A stretch of DNA of 64,000 nucleotides from Thiodiazotropha sp050291245 (GTDB taxonomy: Bacteria; Pseudomonadota; Gammaproteobacteria; Chromatiales; Chromatiaceae). The position numbers were made by a program, and so were the translations under genes. Position 1 is the first letter of the stretch. Each line of letters opens with the position of its first letter. A model generated the notes under the pieces. That model was not told the origin of the DNA. It made no database searches and saw only the letters and a program-made list of their open reading frames with translations. Location: positions 18,642-82,641 of the forward strand of contig JBNKJP010000026.1 in assembly GCA_050291245.1 (NCBI GenBank), in the 5' to 3' direction. This document shows, piece by piece, positions 37,913 to 48,436 of this stretch.

Positions 37913-39238
37913 CTACCTCTCCGGGTCAACCCATGACTCATACAAAGGCAGCCTCACAATAAAGGTCGCGCCTTTGCCCGGCTCGGATTCCACCAGCAGC
38001 TCTCCCTTGTGTGTGTCGGTAATGATGTTGTAGGCGATGGCGAGACCTTGACCTGAGCCTTTACCCACATCCTTGGTGGTAAAAAACGGTTCGAATATCC
38101 GCATGATCAGGGACGAATCAATCCCACAGCCCGAATCTTCGACGAGTAATTCTCCCCAATTTTCATTTATTCGTGTCAAGATGCGTATCTTTCCCTGCTC
38201 CGCTGGCGATTTATCGGAAATGGCATCGGCGGCGTTGATGATAAGGTTGAGCAGAACCTGTCCTATATCACCCTGCAAACCCTTAACGATCAGTCCAGGA
38301 TGGGAAAACTCCACTGAGATGTCCGCAACTTCCTCCCAGACATTACGAGTGATTTCAACCGTTGATCTTACGAGCGGTTCCAACTCCACGGGTCCTAGCG
38401 CTTTTTCACCGACGGAGGCAAAGTTTTTCATCGCCAGGACGATTTGCGCTACCCGACGCGTCCCATCGGCGGCTTGATCCAGGGCAAGTGGGATCTCTGT
38501 TTTCAGGTACTCAAAATCCAGTGCTTCAAACATGGAGGTGATGTGATCGCGCAGTTTTGAAAACTCGGTCACATCGGGATTTGCGGGATCCATCTGCTCC
38601 TGGCATTGATGCATGTTGACAATCAGCTCTTCGAAGGATTCGCGCAGAAAATCAATGTTGTTTCCAACAAATTGAATGGGTGTATTGATCTCATGGGCGA
38701 TGCCGGATGCCAGTTGCCCGATGGAAGCCAGTTTTTCCTTTTGCAACAATTGGGTATGGGTCCGCTGCAGTTCCTGATAGGCATCCTCCAATTTGCGGGT
38801 TTGGGCCTCAAGTTCGGTTTGTTTTACCCGCAATTGATCATTGAGCGCGCCCAACTCACTGTTTCGCTCTCTGACCTCCTGCGCCAGCACGTTACGATCG
38901 GTAACGTTACGGCACACCTCGCCGCCAGCAATGATAGTTCCCGCATCATCAAACAATGGAAAACAGGAGTTTTCCCAATGAGATACTTCATTGTCCTGGG
39001 TCACTGCGGTACGATGAACCACGGTGAATTTTCCCGTTTCAAATGCCTTTTGAACGCCACACTTTTCACAAATCTGCGTTCGTTTTTCGTAAGCGGCGTA
39101 GCATTTCACTCCGATTTGGTCGCCAAATGCCTGTTTCATGGCCGCATTCTGATAGATGACATTGAAATCCGTATCCTGGATGGTGATTCCGTCCGGTATG
39201 TTTTCCAGAATTTGTTCGTGGAGTGTTTGTTTGCTCAT
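37913..39238 (-). CDS. Soluble PAS-domain sensor histidine kinase
   Basis: Protein of 441 residues without membrane segments. PAS domain at about 1-125 with a cysteine-bearing loop (CYAAYEKRTQICEKCGVQKAF), coiled coil (about 125-170), the phospho-acceptor helix IGQLASGIAHEINTPIQFVGNN (His around residue 187) and an HATPase domain with VLLNLIINAADAIS, DSGCGID, FEPFFTTKDVGKGSGQGLAIAY. It belongs to the group with HEINTP H-boxes. The cysteine pair might bind a metal or respond to redox state, which is inference. No response-regulator gene is adjacent, so its partner is elsewhere. Confidence 0.9.
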   Translation of the reverse strand: MSKQTLHEQILENIPDGITIQDTDFNVIYQNAAMKQAFGDQIGVKCYAAYEKRTQICEKCGVQKAFETGKFTVVHRTAVTQDNEVSHWENSCFPLFDDAGTIIAGGEVCRNVTDRNVLAQEVRERNSELGALNDQLRVKQTELEAQTRKLEDAYQELQRTHTQLLQKEKLASIGQLASGIAHEINTPIQFVGNNIDFLRESFEELIVNMHQCQEQMDPANPDVTEFSKLRDHITSMFEALDFEYLKTEIPLALDQAADGTRRVAQIVLAMKNFASVGEKALGPVELEPLVRSTVEITRNVWEEVADISVEFSHPGLIVKGLQGDIGQVLLNLIINAADAISDKSPAEQGKIRILTRINENWGELLVEDSGCGIDSSLIMRIFEPFFTTKDVGKGSGQGLAIAYNIITDTHKGELLVESEPGKGATFIVRLPLYESWVDPER

Positions 39239-39311
39239 ATCACTGGCACCTTCAGCCTTTGGAGGGCTGCTGGTTTTGCTGGAAGCCCGGCATTTTTAAC
39301 TGGGCTAAGCT

Positions 39312-39548
39312 CTACGAGTCGCCACAGCTCCTTTTGCCTCCGAGCTCGACACGTCCGCATATCGATATCACTAAATACGACTCACCAACACTATTAGCGT
39401 CACGATCATGAATAGTTGAAGGTACTGGATCCGCTATCCAGCCGATCAGGCCGCTCATCTCTGATCGAGAGCACACAATAACACCGGAGAGAACGATTAG
39501 CCCCAGTACAATAGTCGGGAATATGACGACCTTTGCAGTTAAAATCAT
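39312..39548 (-). CDS. Possible membrane-sensor fragment or small ORF
   Basis: A 78-codon frame starts MILTAKVVIFPTIVLGLIVLSGVIVCSRSE, a plausible signal or membrane helix, then continues with unremarkable sequence. It overlaps the untranslated region upstream of the histidine kinase on the same strand. No ribosome site is visible. It could be the remnant of a receptor N-terminus. Low support. Confidence 0.2.
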   Translation of the reverse strand: MILTAKVVIFPTIVLGLIVLSGVIVCSRSEMSGLIGWIADPVPSTIHDRDANSVGESYLVISICGRVELGGKRSCGDS

Positions 39549-39635
39549 TTTGGGATGATTCTTGGAGGGTTAATCTTTGAATTTGTCCTGATCAGCACGC
39601 TCGGAATCGCCCTTTCGCCGGGTCCCGACTCATAG

Positions 39636-39689
39636 CTGCCGGAAGGAAGCATCACTGGCTGATGCTTCCACCGCTCGACCACATCCTCG
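39636..39689 (+). pseudogene. Remnant of a cobyrinate a,c-diamide synthase gene
   Basis: Fifty-four bases align without gaps to 37683-37736 inside cobB with seven mismatches (about 87%). In frame they read PEGSITG, a stop, CFHRSTTSS, against PEGSITGHCFHYSTTSS in the intact gene. Similarity fades on both sides. The rest of 39239-39709 holds no convincing gene. Confidence 0.7.
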
Positions 39690-39709
39690 CTCAGAGAAAA
39701 ACTTTCCAG

Positions 39710-41431
39710 CTAATAGAGGTAATGGGGCATCATATCTTTGAGTATTTTTCGGCGAAGCGTCTTCTCCTGCTCTCTATCGACATATTGTGTGGTTGCGAAC
39801 GGCTTGTGTCGATATCCCGTATCGCCCACAGGTAAGCTCGCGCCAAATGGGGAGGCATCCGGATCACAGCTCGCGCCTCTTTCCGGCAGGACACCGCGTA
39901 GCAGATACTCAGCCACAACATGATCGGCACACTCTGAGATAAATAAGCTGGTATGCCCCCATCCATTCACGGTTAGCAGGCGTGAGTTTCGCAACAGTCT
40001 TTGTACTGTTTTTGCGCCATGATAGGGTGTCGCCGGATCGAAAAGGGTATTGACCACCAACACCGGATGTTCAGTCTTCACCTTGAATCCGCCCGCGTAC
40101 CGGCTCTCTTTACGGCCTGGCCACGATTGACAAACGCTTGAGTTCCAGGTCCAGAGACTGCCAACATATTTGTATGCCATATCTGATATCTCGGCGGCCC
40201 ATGTCCAATATTCGTATAAGTAGGGATTATCAGTGTCAGAACAGGATACTCCCGACACCCCAACACGCGGTTGGGGTATGTACTCGTCACTGCGGTCATC
40301 CTCAAACCCCAACGAATGTCGCAAAGCATAGTATCTGTTTGCAATTTCCTCATCCCCCAACTCTTCTTCAATCGCCGCTACCACCGATGCAAGTTCGGCC
40401 CAGGATGCCGGTTCATACAAAGCATTAACCGTATAAAAAACAACACTAGAATAATCGATGAATATTTCTGCGCCGTTATCATCGATAATCACGATGGGTT
40501 CTTCTTTGATACGCTCGACAAAACTGCTAAAGCGACTTTCGGCATCGTTCGCCAATGCACAGATTTCGATACCACCTTCGTTACATGTGCGAAAGAATTC
40601 CTGTAAGGTATCCTGGGAACCTTCGGCGGCGCGCAAGCGTGTACTATAGGGCAGAAAATAGGACTCCCATCCACGCCCTGTCGCCCATGCAATCGGGTCG
40701 ATAACACCATCCAGAACCATTGCGCCGACATTTTCAGGGAAAAGATTGGCGTAGGTCACTCCGAGGTACGATCCATAGGAGTAACCGGCGAAATACAGCT
40801 TTTCGTCGCCGACAGCCTGGCGCAGCAGATCCAAATCGCGAGCCACATCAGCCGTGGACATATGGTCGATCAATTCGCTGGCCCGCATGGCGCACATGCC
40901 GGACAGGTACTGATCAAGCCTTTGTCTTTGACTTACTTCTTCAGGCGTAGTCGGGAAAACAGGGGCTTCATGGAATGGGGTGAGTTCGTTGAGATCTTCG
41001 AAGCATGTCAGCTCATCGCTACGGCCAATGCCGCGGGGGTCAAAGCCAATAAGATCGTAATTACGACGCACTTCTTCTGTAAATAGATAGGGCCCGGCAT
41101 CAAGCAACATGTCGACGCCACTTCCTCCGGGTCCGCCGGGATTGAGAAATAGTGAGCCTTTTTTATTTGTGCCGCTTGAAGCCGGCAGTCTTGCAAGTGC
41201 GATACGAACCTGGCGCTCCCCGTGTCCAAATGTGGAATATGAATCGACATGTCGTTGATGGTTGAGTGGGACATAAACACTCGCGCATTCAAATTGCGTA
41301 TCCGTCACTCCTTCGCAGGGTTTCCATTGTATTCCGGCAAAGGTCTCAGCGATAAAAGCGAAACCAAAGAAAGCGCCGATTGACACTTTCATAACCCAAG
41401 AATCAGAACGATTCCCCTTAGTATTAAACAT
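39710..41431 (-). CDS. Secreted alpha/beta hydrolase, tripeptidyl-aminopeptidase (S33) type
   Basis: Protein of 573 residues. The N-terminus has a signal-like stretch (VSIGAFFGFAFIAETFAG), suggesting export. The nucleophile elbow is GYSYGSYLG (Ser), the oxyanion region GGPGGSGVDMLL, and a C-terminal TAP-like domain carries VVNTLFDPATPYHGAKTV (Asp) and NGWGHTSLF (His), completing a Ser-Asp-His triad. It probably removes short peptides or cleaves esters in the periplasm. The ATG at 41431 has GGGAGA ten bases upstream. It is a single gene; the 446 nt upstream contain only palindromic repeats. Confidence 0.87.
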   Translation of the reverse strand: MFNTKGNRSDSWVMKVSIGAFFGFAFIAETFAGIQWKPCEGVTDTQFECASVYVPLNHQRHVDSYSTFGHGERQVRIALARLPASSGTNKKGSLFLNPGGPGGSGVDMLLDAGPYLFTEEVRRNYDLIGFDPRGIGRSDELTCFEDLNELTPFHEAPVFPTTPEEVSQRQRLDQYLSGMCAMRASELIDHMSTADVARDLDLLRQAVGDEKLYFAGYSYGSYLGVTYANLFPENVGAMVLDGVIDPIAWATGRGWESYFLPYSTRLRAAEGSQDTLQEFFRTCNEGGIEICALANDAESRFSSFVERIKEEPIVIIDDNGAEIFIDYSSVVFYTVNALYEPASWAELASVVAAIEEELGDEEIANRYYALRHSLGFEDDRSDEYIPQPRVGVSGVSCSDTDNPYLYEYWTWAAEISDMAYKYVGSLWTWNSSVCQSWPGRKESRYAGGFKVKTEHPVLVVNTLFDPATPYHGAKTVQRLLRNSRLLTVNGWGHTSLFISECADHVVAEYLLRGVLPERGASCDPDASPFGASLPVGDTGYRHKPFATTQYVDREQEKTLRRKILKDMMPHYLY

Positions 41432-41704
41432 TGCTTGTTATCTCCCTATTGTCAGCTTCCTTCCAGTACCGATTCATCACAAAATACTGTTCAGAACATA
41501 AACGCCATTGTTAAATAACGGTGTTTCTTTAGTGATGTGCCGTTATGACACAAGATATCAAATAATCACTTCTAATCCAGTAAAATTAAAGTTACCCGTA
41601 AGGCTAGTGGCACTTATTTAAGGCTAGGGTTTGGATTGGAGCATGATGGAGAAGTGGCGCATGGATGCACCGTTGACGAACCTTCCAAGTAACTCAACCC
41701 TCAA

Positions 41705-41729
41705 CGTTCCCACGCGGAGCGTGGGAACG
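41705..41729. repeat. Extragenic palindromic repeat (11-bp perfect arms)
   Basis: CGTTCCCACGC and GCGTGGGAACG flank GGA. This GTTCCCACGC-type hairpin is a known dispersed element in many gammaproteobacteria. A half copy with 16 of 18 matching bases is at 58568-58585 and a degenerate relative at about 46428-46446. Confidence 0.75.
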
Positions 41730-41807
41730 AGAAAAAGAAACGTTTTACAATCGCGGACCGGGTTTCTGCAGCGTAACGCCGGTCCCATGATTGATGAGTG
41801 GTTCTCC

Positions 41808-41834
41808 GCCCATCCTGCTGCGGGCAGGATGGGC
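41808..41834. repeat. Second palindromic repeat (11-bp perfect arms)
   Basis: GCCCATCCTGC and GCAGGATGGGC around TGCGG. It lies 44 nt past the FadL stop, on the downstream side, but has no T-run on either strand, so it is a repeat rather than a simple terminator. Apart from these two repeats, I see nothing in 41432-41877. Confidence 0.7.
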
Positions 41835-41877
41835 AAACGGAACTATGGAAGTGGCATCAGGCAGGCCGCTCCGGAGG

Positions 41878-43245
41878 TTAAAATTGCCAGTTCGCCTGGG
41901 CGGAAATGATGTTCACATCCGACTCGTAGCTGCCGGAAAGGTTATAGCCAAATGCGGTGTCCGTGGCGTTGATGTCGGTGTCGCTGACGAAAAGATGGGC
42001 GTAAGCAAAATCCAGACTTACAGCGGGTGTTGCGGTATAGGAGAGACCGAGCGCCAGCCACTTTCTGTCGTTGCCGGGTATTCTCGGCGTCCGGCTTTCC
42101 GCATCGGGAATCGGTGTCTGGTCATAGGCGATGCCACTGCGTAAGGTCAGCTGATCGCTGAAACGATAATTGACGCCGAGTGAAAACTTATAGGTATCGT
42201 CCCAGTTCTCGGGTTGCACACTGTCATCTTTCAACGCATTGTCGTATTCGATGCGCAACTCATCAAAACTACTCCACTGGGTCCAGGTAACGTCCGCCAT
42301 CAGCTCCCACTTGGGGGCGATCTGGCTGGTGACGCTTAACGAAAGACTGGCCGGCAGTTCCACCGAGGCCGTGGCATCGCTATCCGCCAACACCGCGGTG
42401 AACGCCGCGGGCAGGGCGATCCCGTCGGGACCTGTGAAATCGGCTGTGCCTTCCAGATCCTGCTTGACCTTGGAACGGTAGGCCATTCCGACTCGGGTCT
42501 GCTCTGTGAACTCGTAGAGCAGACCCAGATTGTACCCGTAGCCCCAATCATCACCCTCGACAACAACCTTCCCATCCGTCCCGGTACTACCCGGCGTCGC
42601 CAGTCCCAGACCCGCACAGCTGGCCGGTGGAAGGGAACCCAGACAGACTGCGCTGTAATCCACTGCATTGGAGAGTTCCGCGCTCGCGCGCATGAAATCG
42701 AGCCCCGCTCCGAGGGAGAGTTGATCGTTCACCTGATAGGCAACGGAGGGGTTGATGTTGATCGTCATGACCTCTGATTTGATCGCATGATAGCGCCCTA
42801 CCCAGTTGCTGTCGTACTCCGTGGAGAGGCCGAAAGGCGCACCGATACCCAGTCCTACGAAGAGTCGCTTGTTGAGTTCGTGGGTATAGTAGAGGCTGGG
42901 TGCAAACCCGGTGGTTCCCGCATCACCCCCCTCGCCACCGCTGATGGTAGCCCCGCCGAAAAGGGGATTGGTCGTGGCGCTACCGGAGAACTTGGCCGAG
43001 GGCGTTATGAAGTGACCGCCTACCACCGCCTGACTCCCTTTCAGGCGGGTCATTCCCGCCGGATTGAAGAAAACCGTGGAGGCGTCTTCCGCTGACGCCG
43101 CACCACCGGAGATTGCATTACCCACCTGCTTGACGCTCTGTTCGACCAGGGCGAAACCCGATGCCCAGGCGTTTCCAGTGGTTCCCAGCGCCAGGCCGGA
43201 AACAACCAGTGAAAGCATTTTTCGCGAAAACAAACACTGCTTCAT
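41878..43245 (-). CDS. FadL/OmpP1-family outer-membrane hydrophobic compound transporter
   Basis: Protein of 455 residues with a signal peptide (MLSLVVSGLALGTTGNAWA, cut before SGFAL). The mature N-terminus has the family plug signature FALVEQSVKQVGNAISGGAASAEDASTVFFNPAGMTRL, followed by alternating beta strands of a 14-stranded barrel and a terminal aromatic residue (NWQF). It imports long-chain fatty acids or other hydrophobic molecules. It follows the acyl-CoA ligase gene on the same side, so uptake and activation genes are neighbours, although a 294-nt gap containing a large inverted repeat separates them. AGAGAGGA precedes the ATG. Confidence 0.92.
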   Translation of the reverse strand: MKQCLFSRKMLSLVVSGLALGTTGNAWASGFALVEQSVKQVGNAISGGAASAEDASTVFFNPAGMTRLKGSQAVVGGHFITPSAKFSGSATTNPLFGGATISGGEGGDAGTTGFAPSLYYTHELNKRLFVGLGIGAPFGLSTEYDSNWVGRYHAIKSEVMTININPSVAYQVNDQLSLGAGLDFMRASAELSNAVDYSAVCLGSLPPASCAGLGLATPGSTGTDGKVVVEGDDWGYGYNLGLLYEFTEQTRVGMAYRSKVKQDLEGTADFTGPDGIALPAAFTAVLADSDATASVELPASLSLSVTSQIAPKWELMADVTWTQWSSFDELRIEYDNALKDDSVQPENWDDTYKFSLGVNYRFSDQLTLRSGIAYDQTPIPDAESRTPRIPGNDRKWLALGLSYTATPAVSLDFAYAHLFVSDTDINATDTAFGYNLSGSYESDVNIISAQANWQF

Positions 43246-43399
43246 AGGATCCTCTCTTTACGTTATAAAGCGCACCGCTCCGTCTTCGGGCGGCCACTGT
43301 TTGCCAGGCGTGCCGTTGTGTTTAATCCCCTCCGGATTCGACAAACCATGGCAGGATCCGGCCTGTCTCCCCCTGGCCGGCAATAGATTGTTAGTTTTT

Positions 43400-43531
43400 A
43401 GTTTTGAGTTATTAGTTTTTAGTTGATGAGTTCGCTGCGCTCACGATTTTTTATTGTTTGTTCTTCCTTCGAAGAGAAGGGAATAAAACAACCGTGAGCA
43501 TCGCGAACTCATCCACTAATAACTCAAAACT
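43400..43531. repeat. Long imperfect inverted repeat between FadL and acyl-CoA ligase genes
   Basis: The left arm (from 43400) and right arm (to 43531) share AGTTTTGAGTTATTAGT, then GATGAGTTCGC and GCTCACG blocks in inverted order, with a central palindrome CCTTCGAAGAGAAGG. Arms are about 50-60 nt. It is AT-rich, unlike the adjacent genes. It could be a MITE-like element, or a large hairpin ending the ligase operon. Confidence 0.6.
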
Positions 43532-43539
43532 CTGCAAAG

Positions 43540-45410
43540 TCAGTGTCCTTGATAAAGCTTGGCGACCGGCTCCTCCAACCGTTCCAGAACCTTGGTGCGC
43601 CTTAACTTCAAGGTCGGGGTCATCAAGCCGTTCTCCACGGACCAGGGTTCCAGGCTGAGATAGACCCGCAATATGCGTGCATAACCTGGAAACTGCTGCA
43701 TCAGTTCCGCGATCCGATCCAGTACCGCACGTTCTACCTCGGGTTGTTCCAGCACCCTGGGTTGATTGGGATCGACGCCGATGGTCGGGGCAAAACGCTG
43801 CCATTGTTCGGGATCCAGAATGCACAGGGCGGAGAGGAACGGCTTTTGCTCGCCCACCACCATCACCTGTTCAATCATCGGATCCATACTGATCGCCAGC
43901 TCCAGATCCACCGGTGATACCTTCTCGCCGTTACTGAGTACGATGATCTCTTTGATGCGCCCGGTGATGTAGATATGTCCCTGCGGATCGATACGCGCCT
44001 TGTCTCCGGTATGCAGCCATCCCGCATCATCGACCACTCGCCCGCTGCTCTCCTGGTTGTTCCAATATCCCAGCATGATGTTCGGGCCCTTTGCCAGCAG
44101 CTCGTCGTGGTCACCGATCCTGACCTCAACATCGTCCACCGCGCGTCCCACACTTTCGGGTACATTGTCATTCGCCCGGTTGCAGGAGATGATCGGTGAG
44201 CTTTCGGTCAATCCGTACCCCTGCATAATCGGCACACCGAGTCCGATGAAGGTTCGCGACACCTCCGGCACCAGGGCCGCACCGCCGCTCACCGCCAGAC
44301 GCAGACGCCCACCCAGTCGGGCGGTGAGTTTGCGCGCCACCAACCGTTCCAGCAGCGGCCAGAGCAGTAGCAGGGGGCTCCAGCCGGCGCGACCCTGAGC
44401 GTAGAGGAAACGCCGCCAACCCACCTTGACAGCCAGATTGAACAACCGTTTGGCGCTTTCGCCCTTCTGCTCCAGCCCGCTCATCACTTTTGAATAGATC
44501 CGCTCATAGATGCGCGGGACACTGACCAGGGCGTGGGGACGGACGATCATCAAGTCTTCCCCGAGCTGGGCGATGGAACGGGTATACACCGTGGTCAACC
44601 CCAACATCACCGAGAGGTAATAGCCGACTGTCCGCTCCAGGGTGTGGGAGAGGGGCAGGAACGAGAGGATGACCTGGGATTCATGCAGATCGATCGTGCG
44701 CACCGCCGCTTCCGCATTGGTCAACATATTCCTGTGGCTGAGCATCACCCCTTTGGGATATCCGGTGGTGCCGGAGGTATATACGATCGAGGCGAGGTCG
44801 TCGCCGCGGGCCGTGGAGGCGCGTAGCGGACCACCCTGTTCGGGGAGCCAATCCGCAAGCGTGGTGACCCGGGCATCGGTGATATCCGCGCTGAGCGGAT
44901 TCACACTGATGATACGCAGCACATTCGGTATCTCGTGGAGTATGGGTTCGAGGCTCTGCCACTCCTCCTGGCCTCCGATCACCAGCAACCGGCTTCCGGA
45001 GTCCTGCAGAATATAGGAGACATTGCCACCCCGGTCGTTGGCGTAGACCGGCACGGTGACCAAGCCTAATGCGAGGGCGGCCTGATCGAACATGACCCAT
45101 TCGCAACGGTTGCACATCATGACCGCAACCCGGTCACCCGGAGCCAGACCCTCGGCCAGCATGGCGTCCTGCCAGCGTGCTGCCTGTTCGGCCATCTGCG
45201 ACCAGGTGAAATCCCGCCAGTCCTCCGCCTGGGGATCGTAACCACGAAAGCCCACCCCATTGGCGGACCGGGCCACCCGTTCGCGAAACAATCCCCCCAG
45301 AGTAACCGCATCTTGTGAGGTAATGAAACGAGGCATCCTGCCTGTTAGTTCGGGGCGACACTCCTGCGCCCGTATCGATTCAGGACTTTGCATCGGCGTA
45401 CCATCACTCA

Positions 45411-45414
<4 letters not shown>
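43540..45414 (-). CDS. Long-chain acyl-CoA ligase (AMP-forming)
   Basis: Protein of 624 residues of the ANL superfamily. The P-loop is SIVYTSGTTGYPKGVMLSH (about residues 190-208), with later motifs GYGLTESSPIISCN, GWLHTGDKARIDPQGHIYITGRIKEIIVLSNGEKVSP and a C-terminal catalytic loop. It activates fatty acids to acyl-CoA using ATP, feeding the beta-oxidation enzymes encoded upstream. The length and EEL-like insertions fit the FadD15/long-chain group better than E. coli FadD. The start ATG overlaps the SDR stop (ATGA, 45411-45414). Confidence 0.92.
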
Positions 45415-46232
<818 letters not shown>

Positions 46233-46404
46233 CTATAGACTCCTCCAGCGTGGTATCGGTAATCGTGTCACTGAGTACGAAGCGCAGATATCCACCCGCG
46301 TTTCCGCTCAAGCGTTTCTGTTATTGTTGAGCATGGCGTTTGCCACACCCGTTCCGCGGATTTTTATCCGCGTTGTTTTCAAGCAAGCGGGCCAGGACTT
46401 CGGA

Positions 46405-46596
46405 TCAATTGGCCGCGCTCAGCGGTTTCTCGCTCTCGTTCCAAGCCGACAGGGAGCGTGCATTGGTCATGTGGCGATTGATGTCCAGATCGGTGGGCAA
46501 GACCCGGAAACTCAGCTCGGCCCCGTCCAACAGCCCGACCCGGGGCTTGAACAGGGCCGAGAGAATGACCCGCAGCAGGCGCAGAATCAGATTCAA
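46405..46596 (-). pseudogene. Truncated thioesterase (4HBT-like), N-terminal 50 residues only
   Basis: The frame reads MNLILRLLRVILSALFKPRVGLLDGAELSFRVLPTDLDINRHMTNARSL, matching the start of THEM6-type thioesterases whose conserved block is DLDxNxHMNNgrYL. Similarity stops right there and the frame ends 14 codons later. No other frame down to the SDR gene continues the fold. A degenerate copy of a GGAACGAGA-type repeat begins at the break. The intact family is about 150-180 residues. Confidence 0.6.
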
Positions 46597-46648
46597 TTCC
46601 GTTCACTCCGCGTTGCTGTCACACCGATGCCATCCCGTCCCATGAGCG

Positions 46649-48433
46649 TTAAAAGGCGTCGTCGTCGAACGCCATGATCGAACCGCTTCCCGCGAGAATC
46701 GCACTGAACAGGCCGCTGCTCTGAGGCAGTATCCGCTGCATGAAAAACCGCCCGGTATCGATCTTCGCCTGGTAGAAGCGCCGCTCCTCCCCATCCAGTT
46801 TGGTCAGGGATATCTCGGCCATGCGCGTCCACAGGTAGGCCAGCGCGGTCAGGCCGAACAAGCGCAGATAGTCCGTCGCCGCGGCCCCCGCCTCTTCCGG
46901 GTTGCCCAACCCGGACTGGGCGATCCAGGCGCTGGCCCGTTGCAGCCGGCCGAATACCTTCGCCAGAGGCATGAGGAATTCCGCGAGCTGGGCATCCTGC
47001 TGATGGGCTTCGAGATAGTCGGCCACCGGGTGAAAAAATCGACGCAGATAGCGACCCATGTGGGCGGGCAGCTTGCGTCCCACCAGATCCAGGGCCTGGA
47101 TGCCGTTGGTGCCTTCGTAGATCTGGGTGATGCGGGCGTCCCGCACATACTGCTCCATTCCCTGTTCACGGATGTAGCCATGACCCCCCAGAACCTGGAC
47201 ACCCAGGTTGGCGCAGTCGAAGCCCATGTCGGTGGCGAAGGCCTTGAACACCGGGATCAGCAGGGCCACCAGATCCTCAGACGCCTGGACCTGTGCCCGG
47301 TCGCCGCTGCGCTGGTAGATATCGATCTCGCTGGCCAGCCAGGCCCCCAGGGCCCGGGTGCCTTCCACATAGGCCCGCTGGGTCAGCAACATGCGCCGCA
47401 CATCCGGGTGGACCAGCAGGGGATCAGCCGGTTTGTCCGGCGACTTGGCCCCTTTCAGGGCGCGTCCCTGGAGACGCTCCCGGGCGTATTCCACCGCTCC
47501 CTGGTAGGCGACCTCACCCAGTCCGACCCCCTGCACCCCCACCCCGAGACGGGCGGTGTTCATCATAGTGAACATGGCGCGCATCCCCTTGTGGGGCTGA
47601 CCGAGCAGCCAGCCGGTGGCGTCGTCGAAATTCAGCACGCAGGTGGAGGAGGCCTTGATTCCCATCTTGTGCTCGATGGCGCCGCAGACCACTCCATTGA
47701 GATCCCCCGACTCCCCGTTGGCGTCCGGTAGCCGTTTGGGCACCACAAACAGGCTGATCCCCTTGATACCCGGAGGCGCGTCGGGGAGTCTCGCCAGGAC
47801 CAGATGGATAATATTGTCGGTCAGGTCGTGATCGCCGGCGCTGATAAAGATCTTGGTGCCGCTCAACCGGTAGCTGCCGTCCTCCTGGGGCGTCGCCTTG
47901 GTTCGCACCAGGCCCAGATCGGTGCCGCACTGGGGCTCGGTCAGACACATGGTGCCCGCCCAACTGCCATCGGCCAGGTGGGGCAGATAGCGCTGTTTCA
48001 GCGCTTCATCGCCGTGCACCTTGATGGCGTTATAGGCGCCATGGGAGAGACCGGGGTACATCACGAAGGAGAGGTTGCAGGCCGTGGCCATCTCCTCGAC
48101 CATCAGATTCACCAGATTGGGCAGTCCCTGGCCCCCGTCCTCGGGTTCGCAGGCGAGGGCGGTCCAACCTGCCTCGGCGTAGGCTTGATAGGCCTCTTTA
48201 AAGCCCGCCGGTGTGCGCACTTCGCCATTCTCTAAGTGACAGCCCTCTTCGTCGCCGCTGCGGTTGAGGGGGAAGAGCACTTCCGTGAAGAACTTGCCCG
48301 ACTCTTCCAGCACCGCGTTGACCAAATCTTCGTCGAGTTCTTCACATCCCGGCAGGGCGCGAATCCGCTCCGGATCGAGCAGTTCGTGATAGATGAACTG
48401 GTAATCCCTCAGGGGGGGGTGATACTGGGCCAT
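46649..48433 (-). CDS. Acyl-CoA dehydrogenase (large, C-terminal-domain type), paralogue 1
   Basis: Flavoprotein of 594 residues, in the approximately 600-aa branch related to DmdC rather than the short mitochondrial type. It has the N-terminal extension (YHPPLRDYQFIYHELLDPERI), the FAD loop MCLTEPQCGTDLGLVRTKA, and the catalytic region RITQIYEGTNGIQALDLVGRKL. It introduces the trans-2 double bond and passes electrons to ETF. The start lies 4 nt after the fadB-like stop with GAGGAA upstream. A clear paralogue is encoded at 56486-58261, next to etfBA. Confidence 0.93.
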   Translation of the reverse strand: MAQYHPPLRDYQFIYHELLDPERIRALPGCEELDEDLVNAVLEESGKFFTEVLFPLNRSGDEEGCHLENGEVRTPAGFKEAYQAYAEAGWTALACEPEDGGQGLPNLVNLMVEEMATACNLSFVMYPGLSHGAYNAIKVHGDEALKQRYLPHLADGSWAGTMCLTEPQCGTDLGLVRTKATPQEDGSYRLSGTKIFISAGDHDLTDNIIHLVLARLPDAPPGIKGISLFVVPKRLPDANGESGDLNGVVCGAIEHKMGIKASSTCVLNFDDATGWLLGQPHKGMRAMFTMMNTARLGVGVQGVGLGEVAYQGAVEYARERLQGRALKGAKSPDKPADPLLVHPDVRRMLLTQRAYVEGTRALGAWLASEIDIYQRSGDRAQVQASEDLVALLIPVFKAFATDMGFDCANLGVQVLGGHGYIREQGMEQYVRDARITQIYEGTNGIQALDLVGRKLPAHMGRYLRRFFHPVADYLEAHQQDAQLAEFLMPLAKVFGRLQRASAWIAQSGLGNPEEAGAAATDYLRLFGLTALAYLWTRMAEISLTKLDGEERRFYQAKIDTGRFFMQRILPQSSGLFSAILAGSGSIMAFDDDAF

Positions 48434-48436
48434 GAT

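Noticed and set aside
41808..41834. Intrinsic terminator for fadL
   Set aside because: Perfect hairpin, but no T-run on the minus strand; kept as a repeat only.
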